The notes under the pieces: generated by a model
Database searches by the model: none
What the model saw: the letters and a program-made list of their open reading frames with translations, nothing else
What the model was told of the DNA's origin: nothing
Program-made: the position numbers and the translations under genes
NCBI RefSeq assembly: GCF_005503445.1
Contig: NZ_SCOH01000002.1
Location: 124,001-188,000 of the forward strand
Length of the DNA: 64,000 nt
Reading direction: 5' to 3'
From: Chitinivorax sp. B
Lineage (GTDB): Bacteria > Pseudomonadota > Gammaproteobacteria > Burkholderiales > SCOH01
Shown here: piece by piece, positions 39,570 to 50,826 of the stretch
Layout: every line of letters begins with the position of its first letter
Numbering within the stretch: the stretch's first letter is position 1

Positions 39570-42500
39570 ATGCCCGTGAACCGTACCACTGAATTGAAAC
39601 GCCTGCTCGCTGACCGCATCCTGATTCTTGATGGGGGCATGGGTACCATGATTCAGCGTTACCAATTGGATGAAGCGGCTTATCGCGGCGAACGATTCAA
39701 GGATTGGCCTTCCGATCTGAAAGGCAATAATGATCTGTTGGTGCTGACCCAGCCGCAGATCATCAGCGACATCCACCAGGCTTATCTGGATGCTGGTGCC
39801 GATATCATCGAAACCAATTCCTTCAACGGTACATCGGTTGCCATGGCCGATTACGACATGCAGGAATTGGTTCATGAGCTGAATTTCGAAGCGGCCCGCT
39901 TGGTCAAGGAACTCTGCGATGCCGAAACCGCTCGCAATCCGTCCAAGCCTCGTTTCTGTGCAGGGGTATTGGGACCAACCAACCGCACTTGCTCCATCAG
40001 TCCGGATGTCAACGATCCCGGTTATCGGAACATCAGCTTCGATGAACTGGTTATCGCCTATACCGAGGCAATCCATGGCTTGGTGGAAGGCGGGGCCGAC
40101 CTGCTAATGGTCGAAACGATTTTCGACACACTGAATGCCAAGGCTGCCGTTTTTGCCATCAAGCAATATTTTGAAGTCCATGGCATTGATTTGCCCGTGA
40201 TGATTTCCGGCACCATCACCGACCAATCTGGCCGTACCTTAACGGGTCAAACGACTGAAGCTTTCTTCAATTCCTTGAACCATGCCGAGCCGCTAAGCAT
40301 GGGGTTGAATTGCGCATTGGGGCCTGATCTGTTACGGCCTTATGTAGAAGAGATGGCGCGCGTTTCTGACACTTTCGTTTCGGTTCACGCCAATGCCGGC
40401 CTGCCCAATGCCTTTGGCGGGTACGATCTGACCCCGGAAGACATGGCCGAACAGGTCAAGGAATGGGCGGAATCCGGTTTTGTGAACATTGTAGGCGGTT
40501 GTTGCGGTACGACACCCGATCACATTCGGGCCATGGCCAACACATTGGCAATGATTCCTCCTCGCCAATTGCCTGTCATTGAGAAGAAATGTCGGCTCTC
40601 CGGCTTGGAACCATTCAACATTGGCGATCGCGATTTATTCGTCAACGTTGGTGAACGTACAAACGTCACTGGCTCCAAGGCATTCGCCAAGCTGATTCTG
40701 GCCGGCAATTACCCAACCGCTTTGGACGTGGCGCGCCAACAGGTGGAAAACGGCGCTCAAGTCATCGACATCAACATGGACGAGGGTATGCTGGATGCCC
40801 ACAAAGCCATGGTCACGTTCCTTAACCTGATTGCGGCCGAGCCAGATATCTCCCGCGTGCCGATCATGATTGACAGTTCCAAATGGAGCGTGATCGAAGC
40901 AGGCCTGAAATGTATTCAGGGTAAGGGAATCGTCAATTCAATCTCGCTGAAGGAAGGCTACGACGAATTCGTCCATCACGCCAAATTGGTGCGCCGTTAT
41001 GGCGCAGCTGTGATTGTGATGGCCTTCGATGAGCAAGGCCAAGCCGATACCTTTGCCCGCAAGATCGAGATCTGCAAACGCTCTTACGACATTCTAGTCA
41101 ACGAAATTGGCTTCCCTCCGGAAGATATCATCTTCGACCCAAACATCTTTGCCATCGCAACTGGGATTGAGGAACACGCCTTATATGGCTTGGATTTCAT
41201 CCGCGCCACTGGCTGGATCAAGGAAAACCTGCCCCATGCCAAGATTTCTGGCGGGGTATCGAACGTATCATTCTCTTTCCGCGGCAATAACAAAGTTCGC
41301 GAAGCCATTCATGCGGTCTTCCTGTACCACGCCATCAAGCAAGGCATGACGATGGGTATTGTCAATGCCGGCGCATTGGAGGTCTATGAAGAGATCCCAC
41401 CAGAGCTCTGCGAACGTATTGAAGATGTAGTCCTCAACCGACCATCCAAAGATGGTGGCGATGGCACTGAACACCTGATTGCTCTGGCCGAGAAATTCAA
41501 AGGCGATGCAGCCCAGGCTCAAACAGAAGACTTGAGCTGGCGCCAAGCTCCGCTGCAAGACCGTATTACGCATGCTTTGGTAAAAGGCATTACCACCTAT
41601 ATCGTGGAAGATACGGAGGAAGCCCGTCTGTCACTGCCTCGCCCAATCAACGTGATTGAAGGCCCGTTGATGAACGGCATGAACCATGTCGGTGACTTGT
41701 TTGGTTCTGGCAAGATGTTCCTACCCCAGGTGGTGAAATCAGCTCGGGTCATGAAACAGGCGGTGGCCCACCTTGAACCCTTTATTGAAGAAGAAAAGAT
41801 CCGTCTTGGCCTGCAAGATGCGCCGGCAAAAGGCAAGATCATCATGGCGACGGTGAAAGGCGATGTGCACGACATTGGCAAAAACATCGTTGGCGTCGTA
41901 TTACGTTGCAACAACTATCAAGTGTTCGACCTTGGTGTGATGGTGCCTTCGCAGGTCATTTTGGACAAAGCACGCGAAGTTGGTGCAGACATCATCGGAC
42001 TGTCTGGCCTGATCACCCCCTCTTTGGAAGAGATGAGCCATGTTGCCAAGGAGATGACACGGCAAGGTTTCCATATCCCGCTATTGATTGGCGGCGCAAC
42101 CACGTCAAAGGTACACACCGCCGTCAAAATAGCACCCAACTATCAGCACCCGGTTGTCTATGTCCCGGATGCATCCCGCGCAGTGGGCGTATGTTCCAAC
42201 TTGTTGTCGGACGAATTGAAAACCGGCTTCGTCGAAAAAGTTGCTGCCGAGTACGAGAACATCCGTACCATCCACGCCAATCGCGAGAAGTCGCCGATGT
42301 TGTCGATCACCAAAGCACGTGACAACGCTGTCAAAATTGATTGGGCTAACTACACCCCACCTATCCCCAAACAGATGGGCGTGATCAAGTTTGAAGCCTA
42401 TCCATTAGCTGACATCGCCAATTACATCGATTGGAGCCCGTTCTTCAACGCGTGGGAATTATTCGGCAAATATCCGCGCATCCTGCAAGATGATGTCGTC

Positions 42501-43271
42501 GGCGAAACAGCCCGTAACCTGTTCGCCGATGCGCAGAAGATGCTGAAACAGATCATTGATGAAAACTGGCTACAAGCAAATAGCGTCATCGGCCTGTTCC
42601 CAGCCAACGCCGTGGGGGACGATATTGAATGCTATGACCCAGCAACTGGTGAAACATTGCTGACTTGGCACAATCTGCGCCAACAGAATCAGAAAGCAGA
42701 AGGAAAACCGAACTATTGTCTATCTGACTTCATTGCCCCGAAATCATCTGGTAAGAAAGACTACCTGGGTGCATTTGCCGTAACCGCCGGCTTGAACATC
42801 GAACCCCATGTAGCGCGATTCGAACAAGCTAATGACGACTATAGCGCTATCATGGTCAAAGCATTGGCTGATCGCCTGGCAGAAGCATTTGCCGAACTGA
42901 TGCATGCCAAAATCCGTACCGAATTGTGGGGCTACGCCAGCAATGAGCAACTCAGCAATGAGGAATTGATCGACGAACAATACATCGGCGTCCGGCCAGC
43001 CCCCGGCTACCCTGCCTGCCCGGACCACACTGCGAAAACCGCCTTGTTCAAGGTATTGGATGCGCCCAGCATCGGCATGACACTGACCGAAGGTTACGCG
43101 ATGCTTCCAACCGCTGCAGTCAGCGGCTTCTATTTCAGCCATCCGGATAGTCAATACTTTGCTGTCGGTAAGATCGACAAAGACCAGGTTGAAGACTATG
43201 CCAACCGCCGAGGTGTATTACTTGAACAGGCAGAACGTGATCTGGCCCCGCAACTGGGTTACAACACTTAG
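39570..43271 (+). CDS. metH: Cobalamin-dependent methionine synthase
   Basis: A 1,233-residue protein, close to the E. coli length of 1,227, from the ATG at 39570. The homocysteine domain shows [14 protein letters not shown] and the zinc cysteines in GLNCALG and GGCCGTTP. The folate domain has [12 protein letters not shown]. The cobalamin domain has [12 protein letters not shown], whose histidine is the lower cobalt ligand. The activation domain has [13 protein letters not shown] for S-adenosylmethionine. It makes methionine from homocysteine and methyl-tetrahydrofolate. I saw no cobalamin or SAH riboswitch in the 290 bases upstream. Confidence 0.97.
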   Translation: MPVNRTTELKRLLADRILILDGGMGTMIQRYQLDEAAYRGERFKDWPSDLKGNNDLLVLTQPQIISDIHQAYLDAGADIIETNSFNGTSVAMADYDMQELVHELNFEAARLVKELCDAETARNPSKPRFCAGVLGPTNRTCSISPDVNDPGYRNISFDELVIAYTEAIHGLVEGGADLLMVETIFDTLNAKAAVFAIKQYFEVHGIDLPVMISGTITDQSGRTLTGQTTEAFFNSLNHAEPLSMGLNCALGPDLLRPYVEEMARVSDTFVSVHANAGLPNAFGGYDLTPEDMAEQVKEWAESGFVNIVGGCCGTTPDHIRAMANTLAMIPPRQLPVIEKKCRLSGLEPFNIGDRDLFVNVGERTNVTGSKAFAKLILAGNYPTALDVARQQVENGAQVIDINMDEGMLDAHKAMVTFLNLIAAEPDISRVPIMIDSSKWSVIEAGLKCIQGKGIVNSISLKEGYDEFVHHAKLVRRYGAAVIVMAFDEQGQADTFARKIEICKRSYDILVNEIGFPPEDIIFDPNIFAIATGIEEHALYGLDFIRATGWIKENLPHAKISGGVSNVSFSFRGNNKVREAIHAVFLYHAIKQGMTMGIVNAGALEVYEEIPPELCERIEDVVLNRPSKDGGDGTEHLIALAEKFKGDAAQAQTEDLSWRQAPLQDRITHALVKGITTYIVEDTEEARLSLPRPINVIEGPLMNGMNHVGDLFGSGKMFLPQVVKSARVMKQAVAHLEPFIEEEKIRLGLQDAPAKGKIIMATVKGDVHDIGKNIVGVVLRCNNYQVFDLGVMVPSQVILDKAREVGADIIGLSGLITPSLEEMSHVAKEMTRQGFHIPLLIGGATTSKVHTAVKIAPNYQHPVVYVPDASRAVGVCSNLLSDELKTGFVEKVAAEYENIRTIHANREKSPMLSITKARDNAVKIDWANYTPPIPKQMGVIKFEAYPLADIANYIDWSPFFNAWELFGKYPRILQDDVVGETARNLFADAQKMLKQIIDENWLQANSVIGLFPANAVGDDIECYDPATGETLLTWHNLRQQNQKAEGKPNYCLSDFIAPKSSGKKDYLGAFAVTAGLNIEPHVARFEQANDDYSAIMVKALADRLAEAFAELMHAKIRTELWGYASNEQLSNEELIDEQYIGVRPAPGYPACPDHTAKTALFKVLDAPSIGMTLTEGYAMLPTAAVSGFYFSHPDSQYFAVGKIDKDQVEDYANRRGVLLEQAERDLAPQLGYNT

Positions 43272-43725
43272 CCAGCAGGGCTATGTGCAGATCCTTTCTT
43301 CACAGCCCGCATAGGATTTCACCAGACAGGCATTTTGACGTTAACATCAATGACACCATGACTTACCACGAGGCGATTCCAGCAAGTCGAGATAGAAGCC
43401 TGAGAACAGATGATCTGTACATACAGGAGTCGCCCCTTTGCTTTTCAGCTTGATGTAGTGTTCAAAGTTTATGGAGAACAAGTAATGTCGTAACCTCCCC
43501 AGGGGAGAGACAATCTACTTTGCTGCCGGTTCACCTAACAATGCCTGTGTATCCCGTTCCCATATTGGCTCTAACTCTCAAGCACACAAGACACTCTACC
43601 CCTATTTCCCCCGCTCGATTGCGTCATCCACCGGTAATCAAACCCAGCTGTTTTGATACTTCCCGCACGCCTTTGCTTGAAGTCACGGTAGAATACGCAC
43701 CTTTCCACCTGTATCTTTATACACC
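43272..43725. other. 454-base gap between metH and the helicase gene
   Basis: No convincing gene is seen. One element stands out: GGCGATTCC (43372-43380) pairs with GGAGTCGCC (43426-43434) with one G-U pair, enclosing a small hairpin ACAGAT-G-ATCTGT (43406-43418). It could be a structured RNA or a terminator of metH, but there is no T run. Confidence 0.4.
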
Positions 43726-45873
43726 ATGACCTCTCGCTCCCTACTGGAAGGCCTGAATCCTGAGCAATTGGCGGCAGTAACGCTGCCCAAACAAGCGGCG
43801 TTGATTCTGGCAGGGGCTGGGAGTGGCAAAACACGGGTTTTGACCACACGTATTGCTTGGTTGTTGCAGACAGGGCAAGTCAGCCCGCAAGGTATTCTGG
43901 CCGTCACCTTTACCAACAAAGCGGCGAAAGAAATGCTGACGCGGATTTCGGCCATGTTGCCAATCAATACGCGTGGCATGTGGATTGGCACCTTTCACGG
44001 CATTTGTAACCGGATGCTGCGTGCCCATCATCGGGAAGCTGGCCTGCCGGAAGCCTTCCAGATTTTGGATAGTCAGGATCAGTTGTCGTTGATCAAACGC
44101 GTGTTGAAAGCGCTGAACATTGATGACGAAAAATATCCAGCCAAACAGCTACAGCACTTCATTAATGGCAATAAAGATGCAGGTCTTCGCGCAGTGCAGG
44201 TGTTGGCGCATGACGAATTCACTCGCCGACTGACGGAACTGTACGCAGCGTACGAACAGCAATGCCAACGTGAAGGAGCCGTAGACTTTGCAGAGCTGTT
44301 GTTACGCTGCTTTGAACTGCTGACACGCAACGCCATGCTCCGCGAACATTATCGCGAACGATTCCAACATGTATTGGTGGACGAATTTCAAGATACCAAC
44401 CGACTGCAATATCAGTGGTTGCAATTGTTGGCAGGGGAACAGGCTGCCATTTTTGCAGTGGGCGATGATGACCAGTCGATTTACGCCTTCCGGGGCGCAC
44501 TGGTTGGCAATATGTTTGATTTCGAACGTGATTATCACGTCAAGAATGTGATCAAGCTGGAACAGAACTACCGTTCTTACGGCAATATTCTGGATGCGGC
44601 GAATGCACTGATTCAACACAATGGTACACGCCTGGGCAAGAATCTGTGGACATCGGCTGGGGCCGGGCAACCACTCAAGGTGTATGAAGGTGCGACAGAT
44701 CTGGACGAAGCAGCCTTCCTGGTTGAAGAGGTTCGTCAGCTGCAACGAGAAGGTACGGCCTTGCAGGATATGGCGATTCTGTACCGTTCCAATGCGCAAT
44801 CCCGGGTGATTGAACATCAATTGTTTTCGCTGGGTGTGCCTTATCGCGTTTACGGTGGGTTACGATTTTTCGAACGCCAGGAAATCAAGCACGCACTGGC
44901 GTATCTGCGTTTAATGGCCAATCCGGATGATGACGGCGCCTTGCTTCGTGTCATCAATTTCCCAACCCGAGGCATCGGCGCACGCACGATCGAAGGTATT
45001 CAGACCAATGCTCGTCTGTCTGGCGCATCACTATGGCAGGCAGCATGTGCGGGGGGGGGCACTGGGCGTAGTGGTGCCGCTGTCGCCCAGTTTGTTGGTT
45101 TGGTGGAAGGTATGCGCAGCCGAAGCGAAGGGCTGACGTTACCAGAACAGATTGAGCTGATGTTGGAACAAAGCGGGTTGCAGACATTCTACCAAGCGGA
45201 AAAAGACGGCGAAGACCGCTTGGACAACCTGAATGAATTGATGAATGCTGCGATGAATTACCTGGCCGAAGCGGAAGATCGTTCTTTGACAGGTTTTCTG
45301 GCCCATGCGTCACTGGAGGCAGGTGATCACCAAGCCGATGCTGGTGCCGATGCGCTGCAATTGATGACTGTGCACGCAGCCAAAGGCTTGGAATTCAATG
45401 CAGTTTTTATTACCGGCTTGGAAGAAGGTCTGTTCCCACATGACAATTCGGTGCTCGACCCTACTGGCCTGGAAGAAGAACGCAGGTTGATGTACGTCGC
45501 CATTACCCGGGCACGCCAGAAGCTGTACCTCACCATGTCGCAAAGCCGCATGTTGCATGGCCAGACCCGCTACAACGTCACTTCGCGCTTTCTTACGGAA
45601 ATACCAGACAAACTGTTGCACTGGCTCAACAAGCCTGCTGCTGCACCCAAGCTTGCCACACTGGCCAGCAGACAAAGCACTCGTTACGCCACGGAAAGCG
45701 TTACTGGCAGCAGCTTCCGGATTGGGCAAAGTGTATTGCACACCAAATTTGGGGTCGGCGTGATCATTGATTACGAAGGTAAAGGTAGCGATGCACGAGT
45801 ACAAGTCAATTTTGGCGGTAGTCATGGCGTCAAATGGCTGATGTTGGAGTTTGCCAAGCTTTCGCCAGCGTAA
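43726..45873 (+). CDS. uvrD: UvrD/Rep-family 3'-5' DNA helicase
   Basis: A 715-residue superfamily 1 helicase. Motif I is AGAGSGKTRVL (about 30-40), motif II DEFQDTN, motif III GDDDQSIYAFRGA and motif V TVHAAKGLEF. The C-terminal Tudor-like RNA polymerase-binding domain is visible as IGQSVLHTKFGVGVIIDYEG, which favours UvrD over Rep. It unwinds DNA in mismatch and excision repair. The coding sequence carries a run of nine G at 45051-45059 (about residue 443), where an indel would cut the protein off in domain 2B. Confidence 0.9.
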   Translation: MTSRSLLEGLNPEQLAAVTLPKQAALILAGAGSGKTRVLTTRIAWLLQTGQVSPQGILAVTFTNKAAKEMLTRISAMLPINTRGMWIGTFHGICNRMLRAHHREAGLPEAFQILDSQDQLSLIKRVLKALNIDDEKYPAKQLQHFINGNKDAGLRAVQVLAHDEFTRRLTELYAAYEQQCQREGAVDFAELLLRCFELLTRNAMLREHYRERFQHVLVDEFQDTNRLQYQWLQLLAGEQAAIFAVGDDDQSIYAFRGALVGNMFDFERDYHVKNVIKLEQNYRSYGNILDAANALIQHNGTRLGKNLWTSAGAGQPLKVYEGATDLDEAAFLVEEVRQLQREGTALQDMAILYRSNAQSRVIEHQLFSLGVPYRVYGGLRFFERQEIKHALAYLRLMANPDDDGALLRVINFPTRGIGARTIEGIQTNARLSGASLWQAACAGGGTGRSGAAVAQFVGLVEGMRSRSEGLTLPEQIELMLEQSGLQTFYQAEKDGEDRLDNLNELMNAAMNYLAEAEDRSLTGFLAHASLEAGDHQADAGADALQLMTVHAAKGLEFNAVFITGLEEGLFPHDNSVLDPTGLEEERRLMYVAITRARQKLYLTMSQSRMLHGQTRYNVTSRFLTEIPDKLLHWLNKPAAAPKLATLASRQSTRYATESVTGSSFRIGQSVLHTKFGVGVIIDYEGKGSDARVQVNFGGSHGVKWLMLEFAKLSPA

Positions 45874-45917
45874 TCACCTAAAATCACCATATCGTCATTA
45901 TCGTATTTGAACGTGTC

Positions 45918-47621
45918 GTGAGCCGCCCACCCAATGCACTGACCGATCTTGCGCAACAAAACAGCAAGCGACTGGAAGACCCACGCAACGAACAGATCGA
46001 TTACGCGCAACGGCTGTTTCTAGTGGTCGACAATGTGGTCGAGATGCGACAGTCGATGAGTTTTACGTTGTCTGCGATTGGTGCCAATAAAGTCGAGTTC
46101 GCCACCCGGGTGGGAGATGCACTGGCCAAGATCCAGAAACAGGATATCGACATCATCCTGTGCGATTACGACTTGGAACATCCTGCAGATGGCCTGCATT
46201 TGCTTGAGGAAATCAAGCTGCGTAACCTGGCCAAGCAGTCTTGTGTATTCATGATTGTCACCGGCGAGCGACGAGCACAAAACGTGATAGGTGCCGTCGA
46301 GCAGGCACCAGATGACTATCTATTGAAACCTTTCACAGGGGACGCACTGATCCGTCGCCTAGATCGAGCCATTCGCAAAAAACGCGAGTTTGAGTGTGTG
46401 GACAATTTCATCCTGCGCCATGAATACTTACGTGCAATTGATGAATGTAACAAGCACATTCGCGACAAAAACCAATATGCACTTGATTTTCTGAAACTCA
46501 AAGGGCGCATGTGCCTACAAATTGGCGATTTCGATACAGCCCGACAGACTTACAAACAGGTGCTGCAAATCAAGCCTTTGGCCTGGGCCAAAATGGGCTT
46601 GGGTAAATCAGAATTTCACTTGAAACACTTTGCCCTAGCAGAGCAATTGTTCAACGAAGTGCTCGACGAAAATGGCCAAGTCATGGAGGCCTACGATTGG
46701 CTGGCGAAAACCTTGTCTGCACAAGGTGAATTTGACCGTGCTCAACATACGTTGCAAACCGCCGTACGTATCTCTCCTACTATCGTCCAACGGCAAAAAC
46801 AACTTGGGACCTTAGCCCACCGGAATAAGGATTTTGGGGTGGCTGAAACGGCCATGCGGCAAACCATTCAGCTAGCTCGCTATTCGTTTTGGCGTGACCC
46901 TGGCGACTACGCAGATTTGAGCCGAGTACAGCTAGACAAAGGTGATGTTAAGGCCGCACAGCAGACGGTGAGTGAAGTTCGCAAAGATTTTCCAAAAGAT
47001 GCCAATGCCGTCATGGTCTCCTATGTGATGGAAAGCATGGTCAGCCAAAAAACTGGTGACAAAGCCGCCGCGCAGATGGCCCTGGAAATGGCTCAGAAAC
47101 AATACCATCTACTTGGTGGAGACGTACCGGAACGCTATGTATTGGACCTGGCCGAAGCTTGTTATCGAGTGGGTGATGAGTCAGAAGCAGAACAGCTGGT
47201 ACGCAATGTGTTGAAAAACCGCAATGAAGATCAGGATGTATTAGATCGCGTCAATAACCTCTACTCAGCAATCGGCCGTACAGAAACAGGTAATGCACTG
47301 ATTGAACAGACCAATGCAGATCTGATCAGCATCAACAACCGAGCTGTGAACATGGCCAAGCAAGGGGACTTGGAAGGCGCTGTACAACTTTTCATCCAAG
47401 CGGTCACCGACATGCCAGCTAACATCCAAGTCACCCTCAACACCATCAACGCCTTACTCGCTTACGTGAACACCCAAGGCTGGCACGCCAGTTACATACA
47501 GCTGGCGAAGGAGTATCTGGAACGGGTCCGCAAACAGGACCCGGCCAATGGTAAATTTCAGAAGCTAGTACAAACCTACCAGCAAACGCTGTTGCGCTAC
47601 TCGGCCAAACGAAGCAGATAA
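45918..47621 (+). CDS. Response regulator receiver domain fused to TPR repeats
   Basis: A 567-residue protein with a GTG start. Residues 30-150 form a CheY-like receiver with phospho-acceptor Asp83 (ILCDYDLE), a threonine in VTGE and the lysine in DYLLKPF; one of the acidic pocket residues is replaced (V-V-D-N). The rest is about eleven helical pairs of TPR type (for example DFDTARQTYKQVLQIKPLAW). No DNA-binding or catalytic output domain is present, so it probably works by protein binding. No histidine kinase lies nearby. Confidence 0.88.
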   Translation: MSRPPNALTDLAQQNSKRLEDPRNEQIDYAQRLFLVVDNVVEMRQSMSFTLSAIGANKVEFATRVGDALAKIQKQDIDIILCDYDLEHPADGLHLLEEIKLRNLAKQSCVFMIVTGERRAQNVIGAVEQAPDDYLLKPFTGDALIRRLDRAIRKKREFECVDNFILRHEYLRAIDECNKHIRDKNQYALDFLKLKGRMCLQIGDFDTARQTYKQVLQIKPLAWAKMGLGKSEFHLKHFALAEQLFNEVLDENGQVMEAYDWLAKTLSAQGEFDRAQHTLQTAVRISPTIVQRQKQLGTLAHRNKDFGVAETAMRQTIQLARYSFWRDPGDYADLSRVQLDKGDVKAAQQTVSEVRKDFPKDANAVMVSYVMESMVSQKTGDKAAAQMALEMAQKQYHLLGGDVPERYVLDLAEACYRVGDESEAEQLVRNVLKNRNEDQDVLDRVNNLYSAIGRTETGNALIEQTNADLISINNRAVNMAKQGDLEGAVQLFIQAVTDMPANIQVTLNTINALLAYVNTQGWHASYIQLAKEYLERVRKQDPANGKFQKLVQTYQQTLLRYSAKRSR

Positions 47622-47631
47622 ACGCCCATCA

Positions 47632-48381
47632 TTATCGATCGAATACATCCCGATAGCTGACATAACCGGTAATCAACAATGTAGGTCCCAATACCAGTAA
47701 TCCCAGCCCAAAAGGAATAATTGCTACAAACATCAACACGGTACCGATTACCGTGTAAACCAGCATCGGTACCAGATTACGCAAGCTGGCATTCAGGCCG
47801 AGTTTCAATGCATCCACCGCACCCACCCCTTCCAACATGACCAGATTTGTCGCGAACCACAGTGCCATCGTGACGGGTATAGCCATCGCAGCAAATACCA
47901 ATATCGAAATGACGATAGCAAGTGCCGCAAATAAACCGATGCCCGCCAATGCCTCCATGTTTCCGATCAAGATACCTGTAAATACCGTGGCACCACCCGC
48001 TACCAGCACCGGTAGAAATGCGATCATCGAAACAGCCATCATTGCCACGACTGCAACCACACCCAACAAGGCTAGCTGATCCGTTCGTTGCCGAAAACCT
48101 GCAAACAATTGGCCAATTTCCAATTCTTCGCCATTTTCAGCCATAGAACACGCTGTGACGATTCCAGCAAATAGAATGGGGCCCAGCAGATTAGCCACCA
48201 TACCGATTAGTGGCAGCTTGGTCGCCACGATATGAATAATGAAAAAGATCAGCGTAAACACTATCCACAATCCAGGTTGCTGTCGAAACAACTGAAATGC
48301 GCGGATGTACCACAACCACCCATGATTCGCGCTCACTGCACGAGATACGGGCAATCCACTACGATGTTCAAACGTCGTCAT
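47632..48381 (-). CDS. BPSS1780-family integral membrane protein
   Basis: A 249-residue protein with about six membrane segments, starting with GWLWYIRAFQLFRQQPGLWIV, the typical family opening. It ends LLVLGPTLLITGYVSYRDVF. The family is common in betaproteobacteria and has no assigned function. It is convergent with the response regulator-TPR gene, with ten bases between their stops. Confidence 0.8.
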   Translation of the reverse strand: MTTFEHRSGLPVSRAVSANHGWLWYIRAFQLFRQQPGLWIVFTLIFFIIHIVATKLPLIGMVANLLGPILFAGIVTACSMAENGEELEIGQLFAGFRQRTDQLALLGVVAVVAMMAVSMIAFLPVLVAGGATVFTGILIGNMEALAGIGLFAALAIVISILVFAAMAIPVTMALWFATNLVMLEGVGAVDALKLGLNASLRNLVPMLVYTVIGTVLMFVAIIPFGLGLLVLGPTLLITGYVSYRDVFDR

Positions 48382-48699
48382 TACTTAATCCAAAATATTG
48401 AAATTGTTGGCAGATGGTAGGAGACCAAGCTTCTTTTATCGATTCTTCCCCTTCTTCACAAAATGTAGTCAAATCGCCTCCATGTAGTTTTACAACGAAA
48501 ATTAAAGTGATAACTCGATGTTTTTTTTCGACAATCTTGCTCGAAAACCCTGAAACAGCGATAATTGCCGGATTTTTACGGTCGGCCGCGTGTAATTGGA
48601 TGCCCCCACCCGCACATGCAGCCTGCTACTGAAAGCCCGTACCCAGGCCCTGGGGGAGTTTGATTCTTGCCAATGGGTACCACGAGGAAACCGATCTAC
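48382..48699 (+). promoter_or_regulatory. Leader and promoter region of transketolase
   Basis: The 318-base gap holds a good sigma-70-like promoter: TTGCTC (48537-48542), 17 bases, GATAAT (48560-48565). It would give a leader of about 128 bases. In the leader CCCCCA (48603-48608) can pair with TGGGGG (48651-48656), leaving GAGGAAA near the ATG at 48700 free. No gene is seen. Confidence 0.5.
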
Positions 48700-50697
48700 A
48701 TGGCGACTCGCAAGCAACTTGCCGATGCTATCCGCCTTTTGGCGATGGATGCAGTTCAAAAAGCCAATTCCGGCCATCCGGGCATGCCAATGGGCATGGC
48801 CGATATCGCAGAATCCCTCTGGAACCACAACTTGCGCCATAACCCGGCCAACCCGAACTGGGCTGACCGCGACCGCTTCGTGCTGTCGAACGGCCATGGT
48901 TCCATGCTGCTGTACGCACTGTTGCACCTGACGGGCTATGACCTGTCGATCGACGACCTCAAACAATTCCGCCAGTTACATAGCAAAACCCCGGGGCATC
49001 CGGAATATGGCTACGCACCCGGCATTGAAACCACTACTGGCCCGCTGGGTCAAGGCATTGCCAATGCAGTAGGCATGGCTATTGCGGAAAAAGTCCTGGC
49101 AGCAGAATTCAACCGCCCCAACTTCGACATCGTCAACCACCATACCTATGTGTTCCTGGGCGATGGTTGCATGATGGAGGGCATCTCGCACGAAGTCTGC
49201 TCGTTGGCTGGCACACTGGGTCTCAACAAACTGATCTGCTTCTATGACGACAACGGGATCTCCATTGACGGCGAAGTAGAAGGTTGGTTCACCGACGATA
49301 CACCGAAACGCTTCGAATCCTATGGCTGGAAAGTCATTCCCAATGTAGATGGCCATGATTTTGCCGCATTGGATGCCGCCATTGCTGAAGCCAAGCAAAG
49401 TACCGACAAACCGGTAATGATTTGCTGCAAAACCGTCATTGGCCAAGGTTCGCCAAACAAAGCGGGTACCGAATCCTGCCATGGCGCGCCGTTGGGTGAT
49501 GCAGAAATTGCCGCTACTCGTGCCAATCTGGGCTGGGAACACGAGCCATTCCACGTACCGCATGCGGTTTACCAAGGTTGGGACGCAAAAGCACGCGGTG
49601 GTGCCCAAGAAGCACGCTGGAACAGCCTGTTTGCAGACTACCAAAAAACCAATCCGGAATTGGCTGCTGAATTCCTGCGCCGCATGGCTGGCGAACTGCC
49701 TGCCGACTGGGCTAGCCACGCACAAACAGCTATTGCTGCGGTGGATGCCAAGGGCGAAACCATCGCAACCCGCAAGGCTTCGCAAAATGCCATTTCCGCG
49801 TTCGCACCCAAATTGCCCGAACTGCTTGGCGGCTCTGCCGACCTTGCTGGTTCGAACCTAACACTGTGGTCCGGTGCCAAAGGTGTTGCCAAGGAAAATG
49901 GCGGTAACTACCTGTACTACGGCGTGCGCGAGTTCGGCATGGCCGCCATCATGAACGGCCTGACCTTGCACGGCGGTGTTCGTCCCTACGGCGCCACCTT
50001 CCTGATGTTCAGCGAATACGCCCGTAATGCGCTGCGGATGGCTGCGCTGATGAAAATCAACCCGATTTTCGTCTTTACTCACGATTCAATCGGCCTGGGC
50101 GAAGATGGCCCGACCCACCAGCCGGTGGAGCAAACCGCTACTCTGCGCCTGATCCCCAATATGGATGTTTGGCGCCCTGCCGATGCCGTTGAATCCGCTG
50201 TTGCCTGGGCAATGGCGATTGAGCGCAAGAGTGGTCCAAGCTGCCTGATCTTCAGCCGTCAGAACTTGCCGCACGTACCTCGTGAAACTACAACCGTAAC
50301 CAACATCCGTCGTGGCGGCTACATCCTGCGTGACTCATTCAAAGCAGAACCGGATGTAGTACTGATTGCGACGGGTTCCGAAGTGGAGCTGGCCCTGAAA
50401 GCTCAAGCAGAACTGGCCAGCCAAGACATCGCTGCCCGCGTAGTCTCCATGCCATCTACCTTTATTTTCGACCATCAGGATGCCGCCTACCGCAAGCAAG
50501 TGTTGCCCGCCGGCACACCGCGCGTTGCCATCGAAGCTGGCGTGACCGACTACTGGCGTAAGTATGTTGGCCTGGAAGGTGGCGTGGTCGGTATTGATAC
50601 ATTTGGCGAATCAGCCCCCGCTGGCGCGCTGTTTAAACATTTTGGCCTGACTGTAGACAATGTCGTGAAAACTGCACAGACGGTGATCGGCAAGTAA
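48700..50697 (+). CDS. tkt: Transketolase
   Basis: A 665-residue protein (E. coli TktA: 663) from the ATG at 48700, preceded by GAGGAAA. The thiamine diphosphate motif [21 protein letters not shown], the active-site segment [15 protein letters not shown] and [19 protein letters not shown] are all intact. It transfers two-carbon units in the pentose phosphate and Calvin-type pathways. It heads the carbon-metabolism cluster; a terminator separates it from gap. Confidence 0.97.
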   Translation: MATRKQLADAIRLLAMDAVQKANSGHPGMPMGMADIAESLWNHNLRHNPANPNWADRDRFVLSNGHGSMLLYALLHLTGYDLSIDDLKQFRQLHSKTPGHPEYGYAPGIETTTGPLGQGIANAVGMAIAEKVLAAEFNRPNFDIVNHHTYVFLGDGCMMEGISHEVCSLAGTLGLNKLICFYDDNGISIDGEVEGWFTDDTPKRFESYGWKVIPNVDGHDFAALDAAIAEAKQSTDKPVMICCKTVIGQGSPNKAGTESCHGAPLGDAEIAATRANLGWEHEPFHVPHAVYQGWDAKARGGAQEARWNSLFADYQKTNPELAAEFLRRMAGELPADWASHAQTAIAAVDAKGETIATRKASQNAISAFAPKLPELLGGSADLAGSNLTLWSGAKGVAKENGGNYLYYGVREFGMAAIMNGLTLHGGVRPYGATFLMFSEYARNALRMAALMKINPIFVFTHDSIGLGEDGPTHQPVEQTATLRLIPNMDVWRPADAVESAVAWAMAIERKSGPSCLIFSRQNLPHVPRETTTVTNIRRGGYILRDSFKAEPDVVLIATGSEVELALKAQAELASQDIAARVVSMPSTFIFDHQDAAYRKQVLPAGTPRVAIEAGVTDYWRKYVGLEGGVVGIDTFGESAPAGALFKHFGLTVDNVVKTAQTVIGK

Positions 50698-50719
50698 CAC
50701 AATAAAGGCGCCACGAAAC

Positions 50720-50756
50720 AAGCCCGGTATTGTAGTGATTACAAAACGGGCTTTTT
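50720..50756 (+). terminator. Terminator after transketolase
   Basis: AAGCCCG (50720-50726) pairs with CGGGCTT (50747-50753), followed by TTTTT; GGCGCC copies on both sides extend the structure. Confidence 0.75.
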
Positions 50757-50826
50757 CCAGGCGCCAATAAAAATAATAATTTTCACTTCAGATTTTGTAA
50801 TTTTTGTTTCAGGAGATTGAATCAAC

